DNA of 61,465 nucleotides from Phenylobacterium deserti. Its GTDB lineage: Bacteria; Pseudomonadota; Alphaproteobacteria; Caulobacterales; Caulobacteraceae. A model generated the notes under the pieces. It did not search any database and was not told the origin of the DNA. It worked only from the letters and a program-made list of their open reading frames with translations. The DNA lies in assembly GCA_945883235.1 (NCBI GenBank), contig CAMCXF010000015.1, positions 1 through 61,465 of the forward strand. Reading direction: 5' to 3'. How positions within the stretch are numbered: the first letter of the stretch is position 1; each line of letters opens with the position of its first letter. Of the stretch, positions 52,318-61,229 are shown in pieces. The position numbers were made by a program, and so were the translations under genes.

Positions 52318-53637
52318 ATGACTGAAAAGCTCCGTACTGGCGTCCGCCTTATCGACCTCGTCATGCTGGGAGCCGGCACGGCCATCGGTGCCTCGATCTT
52401 CTCTGTGCTTGGCCCGGCGGCCGAGGTCGGCGGCGAAGGCATATTGATCGCGGTCATTGTGGCGGCCCTGCCGATGGTACTGTTCGGGCTGGTCTACGCC
52501 TACATGGCGTCTGCGTTGCCGAGGACGGCGGCGTCGTTCGAGTGGCAGCGGCAGTTCACCCATCCAATGTTCGCTTTCGGCATTGTCTGGCTCCGGGTGT
52601 TGTCGAACGCGGTGGTAATGATTGTGCTGGCCCGCGTGCTGGTGAACTACCTGGGCAAGGTGGTAACCCTGCCGGAGAAGCCGGTGATCCTGGCTTTCTT
52701 TACCGCGGTGTTCGCGCTGAACTATTTGGGCGTGGCGGTAGCGGCGCGCACCCAGACCATACTGATGCTGCTGCTGCTGGCCGTATTCGCGGTGTTCGTA
52801 ATCGCCGGAGCGCCCCAGTTGAAACCGCAGCTGTTCGTCCATGCGTTCGCGGGCGGCTGGACGCCGATCATCGCGGCGCTGCCGCTGATGATCCAGCTGT
52901 TCCTCGGCATCGAGACCACCACCGAGGTCGGCGAAGAGGTCGACGATGCCAAACGCGTGGTGCCGCTCGGGCTCGGCTTGGCGGTGGCGCTTACCGTGGT
53001 TGTCTATGTCGCCATCGCCTTCACCGCGCTCAGCCTGGTCGGGGCCGACGCCCTGGCGAAGAGCGACGCCCCGCTGCTGACCGCCGCCCAGGCCGCACTT
53101 GGTGGATGGGCGACGCCGCTGATCGTAACCGCGGCGGTGCTTGCGCTATCGAAGTCGATGAACGCCGTCTTCCTGGTTTTCGCCCGTTTCCTCTACGCCA
53201 TGGGCCGCGCCGGCGTGCTGCCATCAGCGCTGGGCCGCATTCACCCCCGCTTCGGCACCCCGCATATCGCCACCCTGGTCGCCTTCGGAGCCTCATGTGC
53301 GGGCCTGCTGCTGCCGTCCAGTCTGCTGTTCCTGCTGCTGGCGGTGAGTATCCCGACGATGATGAAGTACCTCGGCACGTGCCTGGCGGCCTGGGTCGTC
53401 GCAGACAAGCACCCGGAGATCCACGCCCAGGCGCGGATGCGCTTCAGCCGCACGACCGTGAAGGTTCTGTCGGCCCTTGGCATGGTCGCCGCCGTGATCA
53501 TTGCAAGTCTCGGATTCGGTACGGACTGGAAACCGTACGCACTCTTGGCCGGCTGGCTCGCTCTGGGGCTGGCCTACTACGGTCTCGTCGCCCGTCGGGG
53601 AGGCGGCGAGCAACCTCCGGGGAACGTCGGAACCTGA
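52318..53637 (+). CDS. APC superfamily amino acid permease
   Basis: This 439-residue membrane protein has about 12 hydrophobic segments and the APC TM1 motif MLGAGTAIGASIFSVLG (about 15-31), with GIETTTEVGEEVDDAKRVVPLG in TM6-7, which resembles the amino acid-polyamine-organocation family. It should import amino acids or small peptides freed by the surrounding peptidases. It begins 8 bp after the M61 stop, in the same unit. Substrate unknown. Confidence 0.9.
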   Translation: MTEKLRTGVRLIDLVMLGAGTAIGASIFSVLGPAAEVGGEGILIAVIVAALPMVLFGLVYAYMASALPRTAASFEWQRQFTHPMFAFGIVWLRVLSNAVVMIVLARVLVNYLGKVVTLPEKPVILAFFTAVFALNYLGVAVAARTQTILMLLLLAVFAVFVIAGAPQLKPQLFVHAFAGGWTPIIAALPLMIQLFLGIETTTEVGEEVDDAKRVVPLGLGLAVALTVVVYVAIAFTALSLVGADALAKSDAPLLTAAQAALGGWATPLIVTAAVLALSKSMNAVFLVFARFLYAMGRAGVLPSALGRIHPRFGTPHIATLVAFGASCAGLLLPSSLLFLLLAVSIPTMMKYLGTCLAAWVVADKHPEIHAQARMRFSRTTVKVLSALGMVAAVIIASLGFGTDWKPYALLAGWLALGLAYYGLVARRGGGEQPPGNVGT

Positions 53638-53692
53638 ACCTGGCGCCGTCTCCGGCGGGTTAGGCGAACAGGCCGATAAGTGGAGCGTGAGG

Positions 53693-55264
53693 ATGCGGCG
53701 CGCGATTGTTGTCCTGGCGGTATCCGTCCTCCTGGCTGCTGCCGGCCCGCTCCAGGCCGCTGACCTGTCCCCAGCGCAGTGGCCCGAGGCCGAGCGCCAG
53801 GCGCTGCAGGCCGGGGAGCGGACCTATTGGACGTCCAAGGCGCGCGATGTTCGCGGTGCGGTTCTGATCACCGGGTCGGCCTCGCCGGTCGCGATCCACG
53901 CCGGCATGGAGGCCCTGCGCCAGGGCGGATCTGCCGCCGATGCCGCGACGGTGGTCGCGCTGACCCAGGTGGCCCGCACCATGGGCCAGACGGTGTCCTA
54001 CGCGGGCAAGATGGCGGTCGCCTACTACGACGCCCGGACCCGCAAGGTGTCGTTCCTCGACGCCGGCTGGAGGCCCTATGCCGACGAGCTTGAAATCGCC
54101 TCGATCCCGGACCTGGGTGCCGAGCCCCCGGCTGACGGGCTCGGCCGGCAGACGCTGGTCCCGGGCTTCATGCGGGGTGCCGAGGTGCTTCACGCGCGGT
54201 TCGGCCGGCTGCCGTGGTCGGACCTGTTCGCGCCCGCGATCTGGTCTGCGGAGACAGGGATGGAGGCGTCTCCCGCCATCCTGGGTCTGCGCCAGTCCAA
54301 TTCGGCTCGCTTCGCGCGTACTTCGGAGGGCCGACGCTGGCTGACCCAGGCCGACGGTCAACCCGTGAAGTCCGGCGATCTCATTCGTCAGCCGGAGCTG
54401 GCCATGACCCTGCGAGCCGTCGCGAAGGGCGGGGCAGACGAGATGTATCGCGGCGCCTGGGCCCGGGACTTTGTGGCCGCCGTCCGCGCCCGCGGCGGTC
54501 GAGCGACGGGCGGTGACCTGTCACGCTACAGGCCGATCTGGCGCGCGCCCCTTGCCGCCAGTTTCGGCGATGCGACCATCCTCGGCATGTCCACGGGCAC
54601 GCTCGCCTGCGCCAGCCTGACCTCTCTCAGCCTGCTGGATGCGATGCGGGTCGGCTCGATGGGCCCTTACTGGAAGGATCCCGCCGCCTTCCGCGCCTAT
54701 GCCCGCGCGATCCAGTACGCGACCCTGCGCCAGGTGGTACGCGCCAGCCCGACGGCTTTCGAACGCAAGGCCGCGCACGCCGGCGACCTGCTAGTGAACG
54801 ATATCACCCCCCTCATCGCGCTGCGCCACGGCCGCCCGGTCGCCGCCGTGGGCGCCACCGGCACCTCCCTGATGACCGAGTCGATCCGGCTGATGGGCGA
54901 GATCCTCTCGGGCCATGAAAGCCTCACCGACATCACCGCCGCGCCGCCGCTCCTGTACAATTTCCAGCCGCCGAAGTCGGTCGATGCATTTGCAACCTGG
55001 CCTGTCCTGACGCCGGCCGGCGACTATGCTCCAGGGTTCCTGAAGGCGATGGCGGCAATAGGCGTCTCGCCGCCGATGGGGGCCTATGCGCCGGGGGTCC
55101 TGGACCGGCAGGCAGCGCTGGGCCTCTCAATCCAGGAGACACCGCGACATATGGCCTGGACGTCCCTGCGCGGGACCGCCGCCGTCGCGGTGATCGACCC
55201 GGCCAACGGCCGGGCACAGGCGGTGGAGGTCCGTGGGGTCGACACGTTCGCGGAAGCCAAGTGA
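53693..55264 (+). CDS. Gamma-glutamyltransferase-like protein lacking the catalytic segment
   Basis: This 523-residue protein has a signal peptide (RRAIVVLAVSVLLAAAGPLQA) and a GGT-like first half (SASPVAIHAGMEALRQGGSAADAATVVALTQVARTMGQ, then LGRQTLVPGFMRGAEVLHARFG). The later part matches the small-subunit stretch following the nucleophile (LVNDITPLIALRHGRPVAAVGATGTS). The segment between, which in GGT holds the self-cleavage site and nucleophile motif TTH(F/Y)SVVD, is absent. It cannot mature or act as ordinary GGT. ATG at 53693 follows GTGAGG. Last gene of the rightward unit; it may be a binding protein or a pseudoenzyme. Confidence 0.82.
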   Translation: MRRAIVVLAVSVLLAAAGPLQAADLSPAQWPEAERQALQAGERTYWTSKARDVRGAVLITGSASPVAIHAGMEALRQGGSAADAATVVALTQVARTMGQTVSYAGKMAVAYYDARTRKVSFLDAGWRPYADELEIASIPDLGAEPPADGLGRQTLVPGFMRGAEVLHARFGRLPWSDLFAPAIWSAETGMEASPAILGLRQSNSARFARTSEGRRWLTQADGQPVKSGDLIRQPELAMTLRAVAKGGADEMYRGAWARDFVAAVRARGGRATGGDLSRYRPIWRAPLAASFGDATILGMSTGTLACASLTSLSLLDAMRVGSMGPYWKDPAAFRAYARAIQYATLRQVVRASPTAFERKAAHAGDLLVNDITPLIALRHGRPVAAVGATGTSLMTESIRLMGEILSGHESLTDITAAPPLLYNFQPPKSVDAFATWPVLTPAGDYAPGFLKAMAAIGVSPPMGAYAPGVLDRQAALGLSIQETPRHMAWTSLRGTAAVAVIDPANGRAQAVEVRGVDTFAEAK

Positions 55265-55618
55265 CGCGCGAACCAGACTGCTAGCGACCGCTGGTCTTGG
55301 CTCACAATCCAAATCACGGAATGCGCTTGAGGCGAGGGTGACGCGCTTCAGGAATGACCGGTTGTGACTCGTCTCGCCCGTTCCGAATGTCTGCCTCCCG
55401 GAACGTCTGCCAATGTCCCAAATCTGACTGTACCGGCGTACCGCTTGGCGGACGACCTCGGTCCGCGAAGCGGACGTTGTGAACGTCTCAGATGGGGGGT
55501 TAGCGGAACTACAGAACTTCACCGTCGCCGCCTTCGCTTTCTGGCTTTGCACAACGTGACGCAGAGCAATTCTACAGGGTGGCTTGCTATATCCCGTAGC
55601 CGCACTAAAGATTGGATT
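55265..55618. other. Gene-free stretch between the peptidase locus and the metal locus
   Basis: These 354 bp show no convincing gene. The small inverted repeat GTCCGCGAAGCGGAC is present at about 55462-55476. The promoter of the DUF2946-like/TonB/PepSY unit should lie in the last 100 bp; no clear Fur or Zur box was found by eye. Confidence 0.5.
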
Positions 55619-56011
55619 GTGCTTGAATCTACAGCCCGACCTCTGAGCGCGCGCGCCGAACGCAGGGCCGTTGTCGCCCTGCTCACGGCGTTCGCCCTGC
55701 TGGTCCAGGCTCTGATCCCCACCCTGGCGTCAGCCGCGCCAATGTCGCCGGGCGAAATGACGCTCTGCGCCCTGGACGGCGTGCAACCCGCCCCGGGCGG
55801 TCCGACCCCCGATCCGTCTTCGACAGATCATAGTTGCCAGCACGGCCTTTGCCCCGCGATCGCCACGACGCCGCCGCCGGTCGTCAGCCTGCGCCACGTC
55901 GTCTATGTGCTGACTGAGGCGCCCGTCGCGGACACCCCGCGCGGTTTCCGCCCCCAGGCCCGCGCGCCGCCCCGCCCACCCGGACAAGGCCCACCACTCT
56001 CTCACGCCTGA
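55619..56011 (+). CDS. DUF2946-like small exported protein
   Basis: From GTG 55619 the protein has 130 residues: a signal or membrane segment (RRAVVALLTAFALLVQALIPTLASA), two cysteine regions (MTLCALDG and DHSCQHGLCPAIATTP) and a proline-rich tail. Small proteins of this kind stand before TonB receptors for copper or iron in Caulobacterales. The start is not certain; the frame is open to 55364. It lies 60 bp before the receptor gene. The cysteines and histidine may bind metal. Confidence 0.7.
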   Translation: MLESTARPLSARAERRAVVALLTAFALLVQALIPTLASAAPMSPGEMTLCALDGVQPAPGGPTPDPSSTDHSCQHGLCPAIATTPPPVVSLRHVVYVLTEAPVADTPRGFRPQARAPPRPPGQGPPLSHA

Positions 56012-56071
56012 TCGACATCGCCGGCGCGCACTCCTGCGCGCCTGTCCTTCCGTGTGTTGAGAGACCCTTTC

Positions 56072-58123
56072 ATGAATACGCCTCTTCGCGCGCTGCTGTT
56101 CGCAGCAGCAGCTCTACCCGCGCTTGCGCCGACCTGCCTGTTTGCCGCCGAGACGCCGACAACTGTCGATACTGTGATCGTCACCGGCGCTCGCAATCCC
56201 GAAGATCCCCCGGTTGTTGGCGACGCGCGCAAACGTCTTTCCGAGACCCCCGGCGCCGTGTCGGTGATCTCGGCGGAGTCCTACGAAAAGCGCTTCGCCA
56301 TCGCACTCGACGACATGCTGCGCGACGCGCCCGGGGTCTACGCCCAGCGCAAGTGGGGCGGCGATATCCGCATCTCGATCCGCGGGTCGGGCATCGGCAA
56401 CGCCAACCACAATCGGGGCCTGCTGATCGCCCAGGACGGCCTGCCCCTCAACGAGGCTGACGGTTTCGGCGACAGCCAGTCCATCGACCCGCTGATCGCC
56501 CGCTTCACCGAGGTCTACCGTGGCGGCAACGCGCTGCGCTTCGGCGGAGCCTTGCTGGGGGGCGCCATCAACGTCGTGACGCCCAGCGGCCGAAACGCCG
56601 GGTTCGAGAATCGGGTGCGCATCGATGGCGGCAGCTATGGCCTTCTGCGCGAACATGTCGCTTTGGCCCGTCAGTCCGGCGCCTGGGACGTCTTCGCCGC
56701 CGCCACCAACCAGACCGGCCAGGGTTACCGTCCCCAGAGCCAGCAGAACCTGCAGTTCGGCGCCCTGAACGTGGGCCGGAGCTTCGGGGATGACCGGGAG
56801 GTCCGGCTCATCGTCAACGGCTGGAACATCAACCAGGAGATTCCAGGATCGCTGACCCTGGCGCAGTTCAACGCCAATCCACGTCAGCCGGCGCCGGGAA
56901 ACTACGCCAATGACAATGGCCGCAATCAGCGGGGTATCAGGACCTCGCTGCGCACCACCTGGCGGCTGAACGACAGCACTGTCCTGGAGGCCGGCGGCTA
57001 TGCTGTCTGGAAGGACCTGGATCATCCGATCTTCCAGGTGATCGACCAGCAGAGCCGCAACTACGCCGCCTTCGCCAGGCTGGACTGGGAAGGCGAGATC
57101 GGCGGTCTGCGCGCCGACGCCTACGCCGGGCTCTGGGCCCGCACGGGCGACCTGGACTCCAACTTCTATGTCAATGTGAAGGGCGCGCGGGGCGCGCCGA
57201 CCTCGCGCACCCTGCAGAACGCTGATGCGACGGACGTCTTCGCCGAGGGCCGGCTGTTTGTGACGCCGCGTCTGGCGCTGGTGGCCGGTGGGACCTGGGG
57301 CCAGGCGAAGCGCGACTATCAGAGCTTCGCTATCCCCGGGGTCGCGGCGACCTTCAACCTGAAAGCGGCGAAAGAGTATGACTGGGTCGCCCCACGTCTG
57401 GGGCTGCTCTGGGAAGCGGACGACGGCGCACAGGCTTTCGCCAATGTGACCCGGTCTGTGGAACCCCCAAACCTGGGCTCACTATCGCCCACCAATACCG
57501 GCTTCGCGCCTGTGCAGGCGCAGGAGGCCTGGACCGCCGAAGCCGGCTTCCGGGGACGGCGCGGGCCCCTGTTGCTCGACGTCACAATCTACCGGGCATG
57601 GCTGAACAAGGAGCTGCTGCAGTTCACCGTGGGGCCGAACATCCCGGCTTCGACCTTCAATGCCGACAAGACCGTGCACCAGGGCATCGAGGCGGCGCTG
57701 GACTGGACGATTGGAACGGGTCTGCGCCTTCGGCAGACCTATACGCTCTCGGATTTCAGGTTCGATGGCGACGCACAGTATGGCGACAACCGCCTGCCGA
57801 TCGTGCCCAGGCACTTCTACCGGGCCGAGCTGCGCTATGACCATCCGGCGGGCTGGTTCGTGGCGCCTTCGCTGGAATGGTCAGCCTCGAAGATCCAGGT
57901 GGACTACAGCAACTTCACCCAGGCGCCCGCCTATGCCGTCCTCAACCTGAACGCCGGCTACGCGGTCAATGACCGGATCTCCCTGTTCATCGACATCCGG
58001 AACCTGACGGACAAGGACTACATCTCCAACATCCAGGCCCAGATCCGCGCGACGGCCGCCAGCGCCGCCTATTGGCCGGGCGATGGGCGGTCGGCCTTTG
58101 CCGGTCTTTCCGTGGCGTTTTGA
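56072..58123 (+). CDS. TonB-dependent receptor (siderophore/metal type)
   Basis: This 683-residue receptor has a signal peptide (ALLFAAAALPALAPTCLFAAE), TonB box DTVIVTGARN, plug (ETPGAVSVISAESYEKRF, IRISIRGSGIGNANHNRGLLIAQDGLPLNEADG, FTEVYRGGNALRFGGALLGGAINVVTPSG) and a 22-strand-type barrel ending FAGLSVAF with terminal Phe. The size and plug are those of siderophore receptors such as the FecA/PfeA branch. ATG at 56072 is preferred over 56054. The PepSY gene follows at once, supporting ferric-siderophore uptake, though copper is possible given the DUF2946-like neighbour. Confidence 0.92.
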   Translation: MNTPLRALLFAAAALPALAPTCLFAAETPTTVDTVIVTGARNPEDPPVVGDARKRLSETPGAVSVISAESYEKRFAIALDDMLRDAPGVYAQRKWGGDIRISIRGSGIGNANHNRGLLIAQDGLPLNEADGFGDSQSIDPLIARFTEVYRGGNALRFGGALLGGAINVVTPSGRNAGFENRVRIDGGSYGLLREHVALARQSGAWDVFAAATNQTGQGYRPQSQQNLQFGALNVGRSFGDDREVRLIVNGWNINQEIPGSLTLAQFNANPRQPAPGNYANDNGRNQRGIRTSLRTTWRLNDSTVLEAGGYAVWKDLDHPIFQVIDQQSRNYAAFARLDWEGEIGGLRADAYAGLWARTGDLDSNFYVNVKGARGAPTSRTLQNADATDVFAEGRLFVTPRLALVAGGTWGQAKRDYQSFAIPGVAATFNLKAAKEYDWVAPRLGLLWEADDGAQAFANVTRSVEPPNLGSLSPTNTGFAPVQAQEAWTAEAGFRGRRGPLLLDVTIYRAWLNKELLQFTVGPNIPASTFNADKTVHQGIEAALDWTIGTGLRLRQTYTLSDFRFDGDAQYGDNRLPIVPRHFYRAELRYDHPAGWFVAPSLEWSASKIQVDYSNFTQAPAYAVLNLNAGYAVNDRISLFIDIRNLTDKDYISNIQAQIRATAASAAYWPGDGRSAFAGLSVAF

Positions 58124-58134
58124 GCAGGGAGGCA

Positions 58135-59511
58135 ATGGTGACCACCCAAGAAACACAGGCTCCCGCCGCTGCCGACGTCGCCGGCCAGGTCTATCGAGCC
58201 TTCTGGCGCTGGCACTTCTATGCGGGGCTATTGATCCTGCCGATCCTGATGCTGATGGCCCTGACAGGGGCGCTCTATCTGTTCAGGGGTGAGATCGAAG
58301 GGGTCGTCTACAGATCGCTTCAGGTGGTCGACGTCAGACCGACCGTGACATCACCCTCCCAATGGATATCGGCCGCGGAGCGCGGGCTGGGCGGCAAGGT
58401 CATCCAGTTCACGACGCCCTCCGAACCGGGGCGCTCGGTCCGCCTGGTGGTGGATGCCGGCGGCATGAAGCAGACGGCCTATGTGAACCCCCATGACGCC
58501 CGATTCCTTGGGGCAACCCCGGATGGCGGCGTGATGAGCACCGTCAAGCGGCTGCACAGTCTGGAGATCGCCGGACCGCAAGCCAATCTGCTGGTCGAGG
58601 TGGTCGCGGGCTGGGCGATTGTCATGGTCTTCACGGGGATATTCCTGTGGTGGCCGCGCGGGCAGGCTGGCGGCATCGTGACTGTGCGCGGCGCCCCTCG
58701 GAGCCGCCTGTTCTGGCGCGACCTGCATGCCGTGACCGGCCTCTTCGCGTCGGCCGTGATTGTCTTCCTGGCGGCGACCGGCATGCCCTGGTCGGCGGTC
58801 TGGGGCAAACAGGTGCGCGCCATCACGACCGAGGCCGGGCTGGGGCGGCCAGCCGCGCCAGGTGGCGAAGGGGGAGGTCAGCACATCCGTCACAGCCCCG
58901 TCGCGGCGCGGTCCGACGCCATGCCCTGGGCGCTGCAACACACCGAGATGCACACAGGCCACATGGCGGGCGCCACCTCCGTCGACTCCGTGGTCACCAG
59001 TGTCGAGGCTGCTGGTCTGGGTCGCCCCTATGTGGTGTCGATTCCCCGATCAGCAGGCAAGGCCTGGACCGCGTCCTATGCGCCCAACCAGGTAGAGGAC
59101 AGCCGTACGCTCTACATCGACGGCGCTACCGGCAAGGTGATCGCAGACCTCGGCTGGCGCGAGTATGGCCCTGCAGCCAAGGCCATCGAGTGGGGCATCT
59201 CCGTTCACCAGGGCCAGCAATTCGGGTGGATCAACAAGCTTGTAATGCTCGCCGGCTGCATCGCCATCTGGGTGTTGGGGATCTCCGCGACCGTCATGTG
59301 GTGGAAGCGCCGCCCCAAAGGTCGCCTTGCCGCTCCCCCAAAGCCAGCGGAGCGTCGGGCCTACGTTGGCCTGGCCCTCATCGTCGTGCCGCTCGGACTG
59401 CTGTACCCGCTCGTTGGCGTTACCTTGCTTATCGCCCTTTCGCTGGACATCGCCGTCAGGGGTACGTTCGACTCATTGGGACGAACACGCCACAATTCGA
59501 ATTTACGCTAA
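58135..59511 (+). CDS. PepSY-associated membrane protein (siderophore-reductase type)
   Basis: This 458-residue inner-membrane protein has four hydrophobic helices, the first as FWRWHFYAGLLILPILMLMALTGALYLF with the WHFYAG signature of PepSY-TM proteins, and two periplasmic PepSY-like regions. Histidines in the helices (RLHSLEI, RDLHAVTG, SVHQGQQ) could bind heme, as in FoxB/FiuB-type siderophore reductases. ATG at 58135 has GGGAGG before it. It follows the TonB receptor by 11 bp and is the last gene of that unit. Confidence 0.9.
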   Translation: MVTTQETQAPAAADVAGQVYRAFWRWHFYAGLLILPILMLMALTGALYLFRGEIEGVVYRSLQVVDVRPTVTSPSQWISAAERGLGGKVIQFTTPSEPGRSVRLVVDAGGMKQTAYVNPHDARFLGATPDGGVMSTVKRLHSLEIAGPQANLLVEVVAGWAIVMVFTGIFLWWPRGQAGGIVTVRGAPRSRLFWRDLHAVTGLFASAVIVFLAATGMPWSAVWGKQVRAITTEAGLGRPAAPGGEGGGQHIRHSPVAARSDAMPWALQHTEMHTGHMAGATSVDSVVTSVEAAGLGRPYVVSIPRSAGKAWTASYAPNQVEDSRTLYIDGATGKVIADLGWREYGPAAKAIEWGISVHQGQQFGWINKLVMLAGCIAIWVLGISATVMWWKRRPKGRLAAPPKPAERRAYVGLALIVVPLGLLYPLVGVTLLIALSLDIAVRGTFDSLGRTRHNSNLR

Positions 59512-59746
59512 GGGTCGAATCTCACCCTTGGCTCCGTGCCCGGGAGCAGACTTTTCGGCTGGGTGCCGGAAAGCAGGCCCTCCCAAAGACTATTCAGGGG
59601 GGTTAGCCGACCTAGAGGTCAACGCATCTCCAGACTTGGAAACACCGCCGATCTCGCGACCGGGCGCTTCGTCTGTCAGCTATCGCGGTCCAGGCGCTCA
59701 AAGGTTTGCGGCACAGAGGCCGTCCACAGTTGGAGCACCAGTCGGC

Positions 59747-60265
59747 CTATTTCTTCGGATAGTTGGGGTCCTTGTAGATGCCGCCCGTCGTCAAGTCTGG
59801 CTTGAACGTTTTATGACAGCCTTCACAGGACTCAACGAGCTGGTCGCCGGCGGTGTTCACGCCGGCTACATCCTTGGCCTTCGCCGCCGCCAGTGCAGCC
59901 ATGCCTGCCGCGCTCATCGCGTCCGCGTAACGGATCCAATCTGGATTGGCGACCCACTTGGCGTCGTTCGGTCCCGTCCCGACCAGTTGGATAAGCTTGC
60001 CATTCACCGCCACCTCATGTGCGTTGTACTCCAGGTCGCGCCAGCCCGCCTCAGAGGTCGGCGGCTTGTAGCCGTTGACCCAGATCGGCTCTGCCGCATG
60101 GTCAACCATTGCCACCATGACGGCGTTCAAGCTCACCGGTAGCTTCGGGGCGGACGGTGCCGGCGCGGTAGCGGGAGGAGTCTCCGCGACTTTGGTCGGC
60201 GTGCAAGCCGCCAACCCAAGGGCCCCCATCGCGGCGCCTGCGGCCAGCAGAATGCAAATCTTCAT
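59747..60265 (-). CDS. c-type cytochrome lipoprotein
   Basis: This 172-residue lipoprotein has a lipobox LAAC (Cys about residue 21) followed by a Pro/Ala-rich linker, and one heme-attachment site CEGCH near the C-terminus (SCEGCHKTFKPD). The layout of a helical domain with the CxxCH at the end is that of cytochrome c'/c556 proteins; Met or His as sixth ligand cannot be settled. It is monocistronic, between the PepSY unit and nikR. Electron partner unknown. Confidence 0.88.
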   Translation of the reverse strand: MKICILLAAGAAMGALGLAACTPTKVAETPPATAPAPSAPKLPVSLNAVMVAMVDHAAEPIWVNGYKPPTSEAGWRDLEYNAHEVAVNGKLIQLVGTGPNDAKWVANPDWIRYADAMSAAGMAALAAAKAKDVAGVNTAGDQLVESCEGCHKTFKPDLTTGGIYKDPNYPKK

Positions 60266-60640
60266 ATGAACCTCCCCGTTCCCCGCGCTCTATTGGCAGT
60301 CGCAGCAGCATCAGGTCCGAGGCGATGCATCGAGGAATCAGCGCGGTTAGGGCGACGTTGGACCTTCGCGTCGGAAGACGATTTGATCTCGCGCAAGCGC
60401 AATGCACGCTTCAGATCATAAGCGCCCTCAATAAGCGTCGTATCGGCGGAGGCTTTTCGTATCCCCGTCTCAGCGGTGTTGATTGTCTTCTCGCCTCCGG
60501 AAACCGGACGTTTAGCGGCCGGCGCCGCACGCGGACCTCACCGACGGCGACAGAAGGAAGACTTTCGCGGGGGCCTCCGCAATGACCGCCTTGCCGCCCG
60601 CGGGCCTTGGCATCGGCTCCAAGACAGGATCCCTAGCGAC
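60266..60640. other. Gene-free stretch between the cytochrome gene and nikR
   Basis: These 375 bp show no convincing gene on either strand. They must contain the promoter of the cytochrome gene. No repeat or clear terminator was seen. Confidence 0.45.
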
Positions 60641-61111
60641 TCAACCTAACTCCGGCGTCAGGTGCTCGTGCCGGCCATGCTTGTGGCCCGCCGCTGGCCC
60701 ATGGTCACCGTTCGGCGCAACCGCGATCAGGTTCAATTCGCCGAACCGGACCCCGCGCTCGGCCCGGATGGCGTCGGCAAGCGCGCGCACCTGTGCCGTC
60801 TGACCTTTGAGCATCATGCTCTCCAGGCAGTGGTCATGATCCAGGTGCACGTGAAAGGTCGCGACCACCAGATCGTGATGCTCGTGGCTGATCTCGGTCA
60901 GCCGCTGGGCCAGCGCTCGGACGTTGTGGTTGTAGACGTAGGAGAGGTTGCCCACACAGTCCCCGTCTGGGGCTGCGTCCCGGCGCTCTGCGATGGCCTT
61001 GCGGACGAGGTCCCGCATCGCCTCGGAACGGCTCTCGTAGCCCTTGCTGGCGATGAGGCCGTCGAACGCCTCCGCTAGTGTCTCTTCGAGAGAGATCGTC
61101 ACGCGCTGCAT
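60641..61111 (-). CDS. nikR: Nickel-responsive regulator NikR
   Basis: This 156-residue protein joins an N-terminal ribbon-helix-helix (QRVTISLEETLAEAFDGLIASKGYESRSEAMRDLVR, about 2-37) to an ACT-like nickel-binding domain. The high-affinity ligands are visible in VATFHVHLDHDHCLESMM (His and Cys) with a further His in SYVYNHNVRAL. The His-rich tail (DHGPAAGHKHGRHEH) is extra. ATG at 61111 is chosen because AGGAGG lies just before it. It is divergent from a TonB receptor, with a NikR-like operator between. Confidence 0.95.
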   Translation of the reverse strand: MQRVTISLEETLAEAFDGLIASKGYESRSEAMRDLVRKAIAERRDAAPDGDCVGNLSYVYNHNVRALAQRLTEISHEHHDLVVATFHVHLDHDHCLESMMLKGQTAQVRALADAIRAERGVRFGELNLIAVAPNGDHGPAAGHKHGRHEHLTPELG

Positions 61112-61189
61112 CGGCGCCTCCTGAACGGCCAAACCATAGGCGCCGGGACTGCCCCTGCCAAGAAACCCACGTTTGACTTCGACGCGGGA

Positions 61190-61217
61190 GTAGGAACAAT
61201 CACGCCAAAGTTCCTAC
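61190..61217. promoter_or_regulatory. NikR operator candidate GTAGGA-N16-TCCTAC
   Basis: The perfect inverted repeat GTAGGAAC...GTTCCTAC spans 28 bp. The E. coli NikR site GTATGA-N16-TCATAC has the same length and spacing and differs by one base per arm. It lies 12 bp before the TonB receptor start and 78 bp before nikR, so bound NikR should block the receptor gene. Confidence 0.8.
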
Positions 61218-61229
61218 CGAGAGAGCCTC

